Origin: an uncultured Lachnospiraceae bacterium
GTDB lineage: Bacteria; Bacillota; Clostridia; Lachnospirales; Lachnospiraceae
DNA: 64,000 nt
NCBI GenBank assembly: GCA_902476645.1
Contig: CABSEG010000003.1
Span: 1-64,000 of the forward strand
Reading direction: 5' to 3'
Program-made: the position numbers and the translations under genes
In this document: in pieces, positions 51,842-60,138 of the stretch
Position numbering within the stretch: the first letter of the stretch is position 1
How the letters are laid out: each line of letters opens with the position of its first letter
The notes under the pieces: generated by a model
Databases searched by the model: none
Seen by the model: the letters and a program-made list of their open reading frames with translations, nothing else
Told to the model about the DNA's origin: nothing

Positions 51842-53293
51842 ATGTGCTTTTGGAAAAGGGCAGCACTATATCTTATACGTAAGAAAGGACGGGTAATACT
51901 TATGTCTATACTTATGTTTACAATGTCTTGTTTTATCATAGTTGGAATTTCTTTAAAGAATAGCGCGGACAGAGAAATAAGCAATTTGAGAAAGAATTTG
52001 GGAACTGGATTTGTTTTGGAAGCGGATATAGGTAATGAAGTATACTATAAAGCTGCAAATACTAGTTACAGTTCTTTAGTATATGCCGGACCGAAAGTGA
52101 CGCCGGAATTAATGGAACAGATATTAACCGTAGATGGGGTAACGGATTATAGCATAGACAGTCAAGTACATGCAGTATACACAAATTTGGAACTTAGGCC
52201 AGGTTTATGGGCAGATAGTACTCCTGGTGGATATAATTCTATAGAAAAATTAGAGGTACGGAGGCACTCCACTTGGCTCAGACCATGCGAAAAAGGGGAA
52301 TTGCAGGTGAATTTTCGAACAGGAGCCATTGAGATTTCCGAGGGAAGAAATATTCAAGAGGATGATCAGTTCAAGGCCGTCATATCCGAATGGCTTGCCA
52401 GGGAAAATGGACTTTCCGTGGGGGATACCATTAGGGTAGAAACAAAGGAAGCAAATCATATTCCCAGCAATACCCCTTTAAAAACCTGGGGAGATCCGGT
52501 AGAACTTGAAATTGTGGGACTCTTCCATATGAACTTTACCCAGGCGTCTTCCAAACATACCGCAGAAACTGGATTTATGGAAAACAATATTTATTCGGAC
52601 ATGCGCACGAATGCTGTGCTGGAAAAAAATCTAACAGAGGTGTTTGCGGAAGATGAGGACTATACAAAAGTTACCTTTTTTGTAGACAATCCGGAAAGGG
52701 TAGAGGAGGTCATGCAGCAGGTAGGAGCCATGGAGGAGGTAGACGTAGACGGGCTTTTGCTTTCAGTGGACGACACGGCATATAAGGCGTCGGCAAAGCC
52801 CTATGAGCAGATTCGAACATTTGCCATGATTCTTTTGGCTTCCGGTATGATTGGAATCGGAATCATCCTTTATTTAGTGATGCGGCTGTGGGTGCAGGGA
52901 AGGATGCACGAGGCCGGAATTTTGCTTTCCCTTGGCGTGGGAAGAAGGAAAATCATTGGCCAGATGCTGGTGGAAAATTTAACGGTAGCGGCGATAGCCT
53001 TGGTTTTGTCCCTGCTGCTGTCAGGAACGATCGTGGATACATGTATGAGCTTTGCAGAGCAAGTGACGGCACCGAAAGCAGGGGAGGAAGCTTATAAAGC
53101 GGAGGTAAATTACTGGAGCGAACCGGTTGTAAATCAGGTTTCAGCGGAAAAGGTAGAGTTGAGGTATGACGCAACCGGTTATGAGTTGATTTTAACAGTG
53201 GTTTTAGTCTGTGGAGTGTCCAGCGTGAGCGTACTTTTTGCTTCGATAAAGATTACGGATATAGAGCCCAGGCGGTTGCTAAGTTCTATGTAA
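51842..53293 (+). CDS. FtsX-like ABC permease, copy 1 of 3 tandem paralogues
   Basis: A 483-residue MacB/FtsX-type permease with one N-terminal transmembrane helix (~18-38), a large extracytoplasmic domain (~40-325) and three C-terminal helices (~327-349, 378-400, 448-468). The family coupling segment VQGRMHEAGILLSLGVGRRKIIGQML lies at ~351-376. The C-terminus SIKITDIEPRRLLSSM is shared by all three tandem copies. ATG 51842 is chosen since GGGGTGGAG precedes it and copies 2 and 3 begin identically with a short MxxWKRA start. It pairs presumably with the single ATPase at 56907. Its body is most like copy 3. Function in peptide export, sensing or self-protection is inferred. Confidence 0.87.
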   Translation: MCFWKRAALYLIRKKGRVILMSILMFTMSCFIIVGISLKNSADREISNLRKNLGTGFVLEADIGNEVYYKAANTSYSSLVYAGPKVTPELMEQILTVDGVTDYSIDSQVHAVYTNLELRPGLWADSTPGGYNSIEKLEVRRHSTWLRPCEKGELQVNFRTGAIEISEGRNIQEDDQFKAVISEWLARENGLSVGDTIRVETKEANHIPSNTPLKTWGDPVELEIVGLFHMNFTQASSKHTAETGFMENNIYSDMRTNAVLEKNLTEVFAEDEDYTKVTFFVDNPERVEEVMQQVGAMEEVDVDGLLLSVDDTAYKASAKPYEQIRTFAMILLASGMIGIGIILYLVMRLWVQGRMHEAGILLSLGVGRRKIIGQMLVENLTVAAIALVLSLLLSGTIVDTCMSFAEQVTAPKAGEEAYKAEVNYWSEPVVNQVSAEKVELRYDATGYELILTVVLVCGVSSVSVLFASIKITDIEPRRLLSSM

Positions 53294-53464
53294 AATTTAT
53301 AAGATAATGTTTTAAGCTTTTTGAAAAGAGATGCGGCATAGTAAAATGGATGAAAATCTTCCCACGTAAGGATCGATACTGGGATATGATGAGAACTATT
53401 TTATTTTGTGGCATTTCTTTTTTACGTCTCTGGAAAAGGAAAAGTTCGATAAGTAAGAATAAAT

Positions 53465-53526
53465 ATGTACAAAAATAAGTCGTTTATGCACTAAGTATTC
53501 CGAAAAATGAAAAAGTTTAGTATAAT
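53465..53526 (+). promoter_or_regulatory. Promoter P2 ahead of permease copy 2 with one pair of LytTR-like boxes
   Basis: ATGTACAAA (53465) and ATGCACTAA (53486) are 21 bp apart. The second starts exactly 35 bp before TATAAT (53521-53526), and AGTATTCC (53494-53501) sits at the same place as in P1. No convincing second pair is seen 37 bp further upstream. The rest of the 296-bp gap after permease 1 has no gene. Confidence 0.7.
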
Positions 53527-53566
53527 AAATTTAAGAGAAGTTTGCAGTATTGATAGGAAAGCTGTG

Positions 53567-53634
53567 GGTTATGGAAAGAAGGTGGCAGGATGGCTGTTTG
53601 GCAAAGAGCGATAGTATATCTTTCCCGCAAAAGG
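53567..53634 (+). repeat. DNA repeat shared by permease 2 and permease 3 start regions
   Basis: The stretch from 53567 to about 53634 (ribosome site plus first codons, beginning GGGTTATGGAAAGAAGGTGG) recurs at about 55168-55237 with only a handful of differences. It extends beyond the coding region, so it reflects duplication of DNA, not just protein conservation. Confidence 0.8.
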
Positions 53635-55041
53635 GGGCGAACCTTATTTTTAATCATTTTTATCTTTGTTATGTCTGTTTTTATCCTTGTAGGAGCAGCT
53701 TTGATGGGGAACGCCAACAATGAGATCACTACTTTGCGTAAAAAGTTCGCAACCGGATTTGTACTTAAAGCGGACACGAAAAATGAAATATATCTGAAAC
53801 AAATGGAAGGGAACGGATTCAGCTATGTTGGTTATACAGGTCCTAAGGTGACAGAGGAGTTGATAGAAGAAATTTTAGAGATAGAGGGAGTGGTAAACTA
53901 TAGTGTTGATAGTCTAGTGGACTTGGTATGGACAGGTCTTAAGGTAAGACCGGGCAGATGGGAGAATGATGAGCCAAGCGAAGTTGCCTCCGCAGAAGAA
54001 TTAGAGGTATTAAGGCAGCTAACGAGGATCTGGCCCTGTAGGGTAGGAGAACTGCATACGAACTTCCGGACAGGGGCGTTAGAGATTTCAGACGGAAGAA
54101 ACATTCAGAAGGGAGACCATTTTAACGCCGTGATTTCGGAATGGCTGGCGAAAAAAAATAATCTATCCGTTGGGGACACATTTGTAGTAGAGACAAAAGA
54201 GGGAGCGTTTCAACCAAGCAGTAACCCTATGAAAACCTGGGGAGAGCCGGTGGAGCTTGAGATCGTAGGAATATTTCATATGAATTTTAAGCAGGTTTCA
54301 TCGGAATATACTTCTCCGGATGAGTACATGGAAAATATCATTTATACGGATTTGGATACCCATGACGTGTTGGAACAGAATTTATACGCAAACAGATCCG
54401 GAAAAGAGGAGGGTTATTTAGAAGTTACCTTTTTGGTTGACGATCCGGAAAAGCTGGACGCAATTCTCCAGCAGGCGGAGGCTTTGGAGCAGGCGGAAGG
54501 GTTATTGATATCGCCGGATGATACGGCCTATAAGGCCATGGCAAAGCCTTATGGGCAGATTCGGACCTTTGCCCTGCTTCTTGTGGGTGTGGGGATCGCC
54601 GGTGCTGTCATGATTCTTTATCTGCTCATGAGGCTTTGGGTCCGGGGAAGAATACACGAGGCGGGAATCTTGCTTTCCCTGGGAATTGGAAAAAGGAAGA
54701 TCGTTGCGCAAATGCTGGTGGAATGTTTGACGGTAACAACCATTGGGTTGACGATGTCCATTGTACTTTCCGGAGGGACCGTCAGAATGTGTACGGAGTT
54801 AGCGCGGCAGATTACAGCGCCTAAGGAGAACCAGGAAAGTTATAAAGTGGAGGTGGATTACTCAGAAGGCCCGTCGGTCACGAAGGTCTCAGCGGATGAG
54901 GTCACGCTAAACCATCGGGTTTCAATGGAGACCATAGCTTTTACCGTGCTTCTGGTATGTGGTATTTCTTCTGTAAGCGTACTCCTGGCGTCCGTAAAGA
55001 TTACGGATATAGAGCCGAAAAAGCTGCTGCGGTCTATGTAA
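53590..55041 (+). CDS. FtsX-like ABC permease, copy 2
   Basis: A 483-residue paralogue with the same four-helix topology as its neighbours: helix 1 at ~17-38, extracytoplasmic domain to ~325, three helices in the last 160 residues, and end motif VKITDIEPKKLLRSM. It is the most divergent in its extracytoplasmic body (ATGFVLKADTKNEIYLKQMEGNGFSYVGYTGPKV, against TGFVLEADIGNEVYYKAAN in copy 1). Its ribosome site and first ~20 codons are nearly identical at DNA level to copy 3 (MxVWxRAIxYLSRKRGRT). It has its own regulated promoter P2, so it can be expressed separately from the maturase operon. Confidence 0.87.
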   Translation: MAVWQRAIVYLSRKRGRTLFLIIFIFVMSVFILVGAALMGNANNEITTLRKKFATGFVLKADTKNEIYLKQMEGNGFSYVGYTGPKVTEELIEEILEIEGVVNYSVDSLVDLVWTGLKVRPGRWENDEPSEVASAEELEVLRQLTRIWPCRVGELHTNFRTGALEISDGRNIQKGDHFNAVISEWLAKKNNLSVGDTFVVETKEGAFQPSSNPMKTWGEPVELEIVGIFHMNFKQVSSEYTSPDEYMENIIYTDLDTHDVLEQNLYANRSGKEEGYLEVTFLVDDPEKLDAILQQAEALEQAEGLLISPDDTAYKAMAKPYGQIRTFALLLVGVGIAGAVMILYLLMRLWVRGRIHEAGILLSLGIGKRKIVAQMLVECLTVTTIGLTMSIVLSGGTVRMCTELARQITAPKENQESYKVEVDYSEGPSVTKVSADEVTLNHRVSMETIAFTVLLVCGISSVSVLLASVKITDIEPKKLLRSM

Positions 55042-55192
55042 ATGATACAGCTAAATTTTCATTTAGGTAAAAAGAGATAGGGCAAAGTAAAATAGATTGA
55101 CGTTTTCTGAAGAAAGCCAGATGATTGGGAGAAAGGAAAACATTTTGTAAAGAGAAGCCTGGAGTTTTGGGTTATGGAAAGAAGGTGGAAGG

Positions 55193-56644
55193 ATGTCTGT
55201 TTGGAAAAGAGCGATATTATATCTTTCCCGCAAAAGGGGGCGGACCATGTTACTAACAATTCTTATATTTATGATGTCATGTTTTATTATGATAGGGATT
55301 GCACTAAAGGTGGGCGCGGATAGAGAAATAAGAAATTTGAGAAAGACTTTGGGAACAGGATTCGTGTTAGAGTCGGATGTAGATAACCAGGTTTATTATA
55401 AGAGAGCAGATACCAGTTATAGTTCTCTAATATACGCGGGTCCGAAAATAACTCCTGAAATGATCAAAAGAATTTTGGATGTGGATGGGGTAATCGATTA
55501 CAGTATAGACAGTTTGGAGCAGATGGCATATACAGATTTGAACTTAAAGCCGGGCACGTGGACAGAAAGTACCCCTACTAAGGATTTTCCTCTTGCGAAA
55601 CTAGAAGTAAGAAGGCATACAACCTGGGTCAGGCCTTGTGAGAAAGGGGATTTGGAAAAGAATTTCCGGACGGGGGCGGTTGAAATCTCCCAGGGAAGAA
55701 ATATTCAGCCAGGAGATCAATGCAAGGCCGTCATATCCGAATGGCTCGCAAAGGAAAACGGACTTTCCATAGGGGACACTTTTATCATAGAGACAAAGGA
55801 AGGGAACTATCGTCCAAGCGATGAGCCCGACAAAACCTGGGGAGCGCCGATAGAGCTTGAAATTGTAGGCCTGTTTCATACGAATTTTGTACAGGCGATC
55901 TCGGAGTATACGCCAGAAAAGGGGATAATGGAAAACAACATTTATACAGATTTATACACGTATGATATTATAGAAGAGAATTTAACCGTCATGTTTCCGA
56001 AAAATAAGGATTATACAAAGGTCACTTTTTTTGTACAAGACCCAGAAGAGACAGAAAAGATTATGGGGCAGGTAGGTGCCCTGGAGGAAGTAAACGTGGA
56101 TGGGCTGCTGCTTTCAGCAGATGATACGGCGTACCAAGCGTCAGCAAAGCCATATGGACAAATTCGGACCTTTGCCCTGCTGCTTTTCATTGCCGGGACG
56201 GTGGGAATGGGCATGGTCCTTTACCTGGTCATGAGACTGTGGGCGCAGGGAAGAATGCATGAAGCGGGAATTTTGATTTCCCTGGGTATGGGCAGAAGAA
56301 ATGTCATTGGCCAGATGCTGGCGGAAAGCCTAACGGTAGCAGCAGCGGCGTTGATTTTGTCCATAGCATTGTCGGGAAAGATGGTTGATAAGTGCGTGGA
56401 TTTTGCAGAACAGGCAACGGAACCCAAAGCTCACACAGAAACCTATGAAGCAGAGGTGGATTACTGGCAGAATCCCGTTGTGACGCAGGTATCGGCAGGA
56501 AAGGTGGAGCTGGAGCATAGCGTGAGCGGTTATGAAGTAATACGGATGGCGGTTTTAGTCTGTGGAGTGTCCAGCGTGAGCGTACTTTTCGCTTCAATAA
56601 AGATTACGGATATAGAGCCGAAGAAGCTGCTGCGATCCATGTAA
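55193..56644 (+). CDS. FtsX-like ABC permease, copy 3
   Basis: A 483-residue permease with the same layout as copies 1 and 2. Its first ~20 codons and ribosome site match copy 2 at DNA level. From TM1 onward its sequence follows copy 1 (NLRKTLGTGFVLESDVDNQVYYKRADTSYSSLIYAGPKITPEM; VDGLLLSADDTAYQASAKPYGQIRTFA). The last ~40 codons are almost the same DNA as copy 1 (GTTTTAGTCTGTGGAGTGTC shared). This mosaic suggests gene conversion among the copies. There is no box-type promoter in the 151-bp gap ahead of it, so it is probably read through from P2. Confidence 0.87.
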   Translation: MSVWKRAILYLSRKRGRTMLLTILIFMMSCFIMIGIALKVGADREIRNLRKTLGTGFVLESDVDNQVYYKRADTSYSSLIYAGPKITPEMIKRILDVDGVIDYSIDSLEQMAYTDLNLKPGTWTESTPTKDFPLAKLEVRRHTTWVRPCEKGDLEKNFRTGAVEISQGRNIQPGDQCKAVISEWLAKENGLSIGDTFIIETKEGNYRPSDEPDKTWGAPIELEIVGLFHTNFVQAISEYTPEKGIMENNIYTDLYTYDIIEENLTVMFPKNKDYTKVTFFVQDPEETEKIMGQVGALEEVNVDGLLLSADDTAYQASAKPYGQIRTFALLLFIAGTVGMGMVLYLVMRLWAQGRMHEAGILISLGMGRRNVIGQMLAESLTVAAAALILSIALSGKMVDKCVDFAEQATEPKAHTETYEAEVDYWQNPVVTQVSAGKVELEHSVSGYEVIRMAVLVCGVSSVSVLFASIKITDIEPKKLLRSM

Positions 56645-56731
56645 AGATGTATTTGTTTACTTATAAGGAAGTATGCGTAGGGAAAGGAAGGGTTGCTTAA
56701 ATGTCACATATTAAAATTGCGGCTTCTTTTT

Positions 56732-56830
56732 GTGCATGAAACATGGAATAACGTGCATAAAGATGAACATGCACCGAAACAGGCATTTCAGGAACAAAGG
56801 ATTCCGTTATCTGAATAGATTTAGTATAAT
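56732..56830 (+). promoter_or_regulatory. Promoter P3 of the ATPase-protease-permease operon with two pairs of LytTR-like boxes
   Basis: GTGCATGAA (56732), GTGCATAAA (56753), ATGCACCGA (56769) and AGGAACAAA (56790) reproduce P1 exactly in spacing: 21 bp within pairs, 37 bp between pair starts, and 35 bp from the last box to TATAAT (56825-56830). AGGATTCC at 56798 corresponds to AGTATTCC of P1 and P2. Confidence 0.72.
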
Positions 56831-56906
56831 AAAAGAAAAATGATATCTTGTGCTAACGGCGTGCGCGGGAAGCGAAACGTTTGACTTTTGAAAGGAGGGT
56901 ATCCGA

Positions 56907-57545
56907 ATGGGTGTATTGGAACTGAAACATCTTTCGTATTTTTATGAGAAGGACAAACTGATTTTAAATGATATCACGGAGTCTTTTGAAAGAGGCAACA
57001 TGTATGTGATACTGGGGCCGTCGGGATGTGGAAAGACCACATTGCTTTCTTTGTTGGGAGGACTGGATGTGCCCACGGGTGGAGCTGTTTTATTTGAAGG
57101 CCAGGAAATCCGCAAGAAGGATCTGGAGGAACACAGACGCAGCCATATTTCTTTTGTGTTTCAAAATTACAACTTGATTGATTATATGACACCGGAGGAG
57201 AATGTAAAGCTTACGGCAAGGCAGGAGCCTCTTCCTGTGCTGGAGAAGCTGGGACTTTCCAGGGAGGAGGCGAAAAGGAACGTGCTGAAGCTTTCCGGCG
57301 GACAACAGCAGAGAGTGGCGATTGCCAGAGCGCTGGCTTCCGGGAATCCTGTGATTCTGGCCGATGAGCCCACAGGGAATCTGGATGAGGACACGGCCAG
57401 AGAGATTACCGGCGTCTTTAAAGAGGCGGCAAAGGAGTATGACAAATGCGTGGTTATTGTGTCTCACTCCAATGAGGTGGCCAGACAGGCAGACGTGGTG
57501 TTTGAACTGACACATGGAAAGCTGCATCGTTTAGAGGAACTGTAA
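56907..57545 (+). CDS. ABC transporter ATP-binding protein (MacB/LolD type)
   Basis: A 212-residue ATPase of the family that works with FtsX-like permeases. Walker A is GPSGCGKTT (~residues 34-42), the Q-loop VFQNYNLIDYM, signature LSGGQQQRVAIARAL, Walker B VILADEPTGNLD and H-loop IVSHSNE. It is the only ATPase for four FtsX-like permeases in the cluster, so the permeases may share it or form mixed pairs. AAAGGAGGG precedes the ATG. It is the first gene of the P3 operon, followed 14 bases later by the S8 protease gene. Confidence 0.93.
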   Translation: MGVLELKHLSYFYEKDKLILNDITESFERGNMYVILGPSGCGKTTLLSLLGGLDVPTGGAVLFEGQEIRKKDLEEHRRSHISFVFQNYNLIDYMTPEENVKLTARQEPLPVLEKLGLSREEAKRNVLKLSGGQQQRVAIARALASGNPVILADEPTGNLDEDTAREITGVFKEAAKEYDKCVVIVSHSNEVARQADVVFELTHGKLHRLEEL

Positions 57546-57559
57546 GGGGATTATAGAAA

Positions 57560-58648
57560 ATGAGCAGAATTGCGGTTTTGGATACGGGTATCTGCCCGAA
57601 ACATCTGCGCTGCAAGAGCTTTGCGTCTTATAAAATCTGTGAGGATGGGAACGCGCCGGAAGAAACATCCCATGGAACTCTGTGCGCCAGAGTTCTGGAT
57701 GATCTGGCTGAGGATTATGAGCTGATCAGTATACAGATCTTGCCCAATCAAGGAGGTAATAAAAGAAAGTCTCTGGGGAAGATTGAGCATTTCCGGAAAG
57801 GACTTGAGCTATGTTTGGAGCTTCAGACAGACTTAGTCTGTATGAGCGCGGTATCTTCTGTTTTATCGGACTCTGCATATCTGTATGATGCTGCAAAAAA
57901 GCTGGCCGCGCAAAGTGTGCTGCTGGCGGCTTTGGATAACCGTAGATTCCTGACGGTTCCAACGGCTTATCCATTTGTTCTGGGGGTCCAGTCCGACTGG
58001 GCAAACCTGCTTTCCCCTGGAGAGCTGGCCTATGAAAAGGAAGATCCTTACTTTGCAAATGTGTATGCAAACTGTGAGATCTCCTCGCTGCGCCGGCTTC
58101 ACTGCGCTCCATCCAACAGCTTCGCGGTACCGGCAGCCGCGGCAAAGGTGAACCAATGGCTCCATGAGAAGCGGGATATAGAGGAGGCGGTTTGCTCTTT
58201 AAGGGCTTATCCAGTGACGCAGAAGTGGAAGGGCGCTGCTTCGGGATGGAAACAGGAGCCCGGAAGAGAGATTCCGCTGGTATGGATGCATGGGCAGGAT
58301 GAGAAAAGGGTCTATGAGGTGTGCCGGTCTGTGATGGATGAACTTTATGGCAGATATCAGATACAGGCGTCGGGACTGGTCAGCAAAACGTTTGGCTATG
58401 ATGTACGGCTTCGGGAACTTTCTGATGGACAGAATTTGAAAGAGGTTGTACAGTTTATGGAACATCACTATAAAACGGATTTGATCTTTCTCTTAGCGGG
58501 GCGGGAACAAGTGGAAAGGGATGTGCCAAATCAGGATGTTACGGTTCAAATCTGCGGACATCAGGTGCGGATAACTTATGAGAAGCAGTGTTCAGAATGC
58601 GGTGTGGAAACTCTGGCGGAGGAGATCTATCTGGCCTTACGGCCATAA
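57560..58648 (+). CDS. Compact S8 (subtilisin-like) serine protease of the peptide cluster
   Basis: A 362-residue protein with a subtilase-type triad: D8 (IAVLDTGI), H38 (SHGTLCA) and S187 (NSFAVPAAAAKV, in place of the usual GTSxAAP). N127 in ALDNRRF is a candidate oxyanion-hole residue. There is no signal peptide or propeptide, so it should act in the cytoplasm, which suits leader removal from the precursor peptide. The last ~150 residues are a second domain with no family I recognise (VWMHGQDEKRVYEVCRSVMDELYGRYQIQ). The weak serine motif leaves open that it is catalytically poor. It sits between the ATPase and the fourth permease in one operon with short gaps. Confidence 0.82.
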   Translation: MSRIAVLDTGICPKHLRCKSFASYKICEDGNAPEETSHGTLCARVLDDLAEDYELISIQILPNQGGNKRKSLGKIEHFRKGLELCLELQTDLVCMSAVSSVLSDSAYLYDAAKKLAAQSVLLAALDNRRFLTVPTAYPFVLGVQSDWANLLSPGELAYEKEDPYFANVYANCEISSLRRLHCAPSNSFAVPAAAAKVNQWLHEKRDIEEAVCSLRAYPVTQKWKGAASGWKQEPGREIPLVWMHGQDEKRVYEVCRSVMDELYGRYQIQASGLVSKTFGYDVRLRELSDGQNLKEVVQFMEHHYKTDLIFLLAGREQVERDVPNQDVTVQICGHQVRITYEKQCSECGVETLAEEIYLALRP

Positions 58649-58687
58649 GGGCCGGATGAAGATATGGGAAATGGAGGGAGGTTATAG

Positions 58688-60046
58688 ATGAAGGTATGGA
58701 AGCGGGCGTCTCTTTATCTGACGCGTAATAGAAAAAAGACGATTATTTTACTGGCAATTCTCACCGTGATTATTACCTTGGTTATGGTTTGCATTTCGGT
58801 GGGAAACGGGGCTGCGGCGGCGATGCAGAACCTGCGCGAGACGATGGGAGGATACTTTAAGATTGACATAGACCGGGAGCAGGGCTATACAGGAAATATG
58901 GAAGACGGTATAGTGGAAGATATCATGAATTTTGGAGGCATCAAGGCCTATAATGGGCAGGATATCCGGTATATGCTGGCCGAGGAACTGGAACTGGAGC
59001 CGGGGCGCTTTACCTCGGAGGGAGATAAAAAGGCAAAGTTGGCCAGGGTTCTGGGAAATACAGACACCAGTCTGAACGAGTATTTTGTACTGGAATATTT
59101 CAAACTTACCCAGGGACGCCATATTACTCCGGAGGACCATGGAAAGGCATTGATTTCACAGGAGCTGGCCGAGAGAAACGGACTTTCGGTCGGGGATCGT
59201 TTTTCTATGATAATGGATACGGAGGACTTTACCAGTGAGGAAGAAATACAGGTTACAGCCCATCCCCTTGAGGTAGCGGGGATTTACCAGATTGAGAACA
59301 GGCAGGGAAGTTCTTCTTTTGGAGGCGATCCCGCAGAGTGCGATATGGAGGAAAACTTTATCTTTACCGATACTGCTTATATCCGTGAGGTCTATGAGGA
59401 GCTGATCGGGCGGGAAATCCACAGCTATACCAATGAAGTCGCTTTTTTTGTGGAAAACCCCAAGGAACTGGATGAAATTGTGGAAGGAATTACCCAGCTG
59501 CCGGACTATCCATGGGATGAATATGTGATTACGAAGAATAATAAGACCTATGAGGATTCTGCGGGGCCTTTGGAGCGGCTTTCTGGCCTTGTGACCGTGA
59601 TGGTGCTGGTGATTGTGGTTATCAGCGCGGTGATGCTGTCTTTGATTCTGTTTTTGTGGATGCGGGAGAGGGTACACGAGATTGGAATTTATCTCTCGGT
59701 GGGTATCCGAAAGGCGGAATTATTGGGACAGCATATTTTGGAGAATTTATCCGTGGCAGTACTGGCATTCTTTCTCGCATGGGCCATTGCCACGGCTGCT
59801 TCCGGAGTGACTGGTCAGATGGTGGATAAACAGTTTGCCAGGGAGACGGAAGAAACAGAGCAGGTCGCGGGAACCCATCAGGAAACAGAGCAGAGCGAAG
59901 AGTCTCTTGTGGAAGTAAGCATCGGTCTGACGGAACTTGCGCAGATTACCGGGATTGGAGTTTTAATTATTCTGTTTTCCACGGGGATATCTGCTATTCT
60001 GGTTTTACGAATGCAGCCACGGGATATTTTTTCAAAGATGAGTTAG
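58688..60046 (+). CDS. FtsX-like ABC permease, divergent fourth copy
   Basis: A 452-residue FtsX-like permease with helix 1 at ~17-38 (TIILLAILTVIITLVMVCISVG), extracytoplasmic domain to ~300, and three C-terminal helices including LSGLVTVMVLVIVVISAVMLSLILFLWM. The coupling segment MRERVHEIGIYLSVGIRKAELLGQHI matches that of the three tandem copies, but the rest is much more distant and the C-terminus differs (MQPRDIFSKMS). A Glu/Gln-rich stretch (ETEETEQVAGTHQETEQSEES) lies between helices 3 and 4. It is the last gene of the P3 operon (GGAGGGAGG ahead of ATG) and the natural partner of the ATPase two genes upstream. Confidence 0.87.
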   Translation: MKVWKRASLYLTRNRKKTIILLAILTVIITLVMVCISVGNGAAAAMQNLRETMGGYFKIDIDREQGYTGNMEDGIVEDIMNFGGIKAYNGQDIRYMLAEELELEPGRFTSEGDKKAKLARVLGNTDTSLNEYFVLEYFKLTQGRHITPEDHGKALISQELAERNGLSVGDRFSMIMDTEDFTSEEEIQVTAHPLEVAGIYQIENRQGSSSFGGDPAECDMEENFIFTDTAYIREVYEELIGREIHSYTNEVAFFVENPKELDEIVEGITQLPDYPWDEYVITKNNKTYEDSAGPLERLSGLVTVMVLVIVVISAVMLSLILFLWMRERVHEIGIYLSVGIRKAELLGQHILENLSVAVLAFFLAWAIATAASGVTGQMVDKQFARETEETEQVAGTHQETEQSEESLVEVSIGLTELAQITGIGVLIILFSTGISAILVLRMQPRDIFSKMS

Positions 60047-60059
60047 ACAGGGAAAAAGA

Positions 60060-60100
60060 AGAGTGGGCAGACCGTTTGTTTATGGTCTGCCCACTCTCTT
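60060..60100. terminator. Bidirectional terminator between the peptide cluster and GH3 gene
   Basis: AGAGTGGGCAGACC (60060-60073) and GGTCTGCCCACTCT (60084-60097) form a perfect 14-bp stem. CTTTCT follows on the plus strand, and TCTTTTTCCC on the minus strand. It closes both convergent transcripts. Confidence 0.9.
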
Positions 60101-60138
60101 TCTGTGAGGGTGAGAAAGAAAATTTTCACCTTGAATCT

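Noticed and set aside
53294..53464. A second upstream LytTR box pair at P2 (expected at 53428 and 53449)
   Set aside because: The sequences at those positions (CTCTGGAAA, ATAAGTAAG) do not match the consensus, so P2 is recorded with one pair only.
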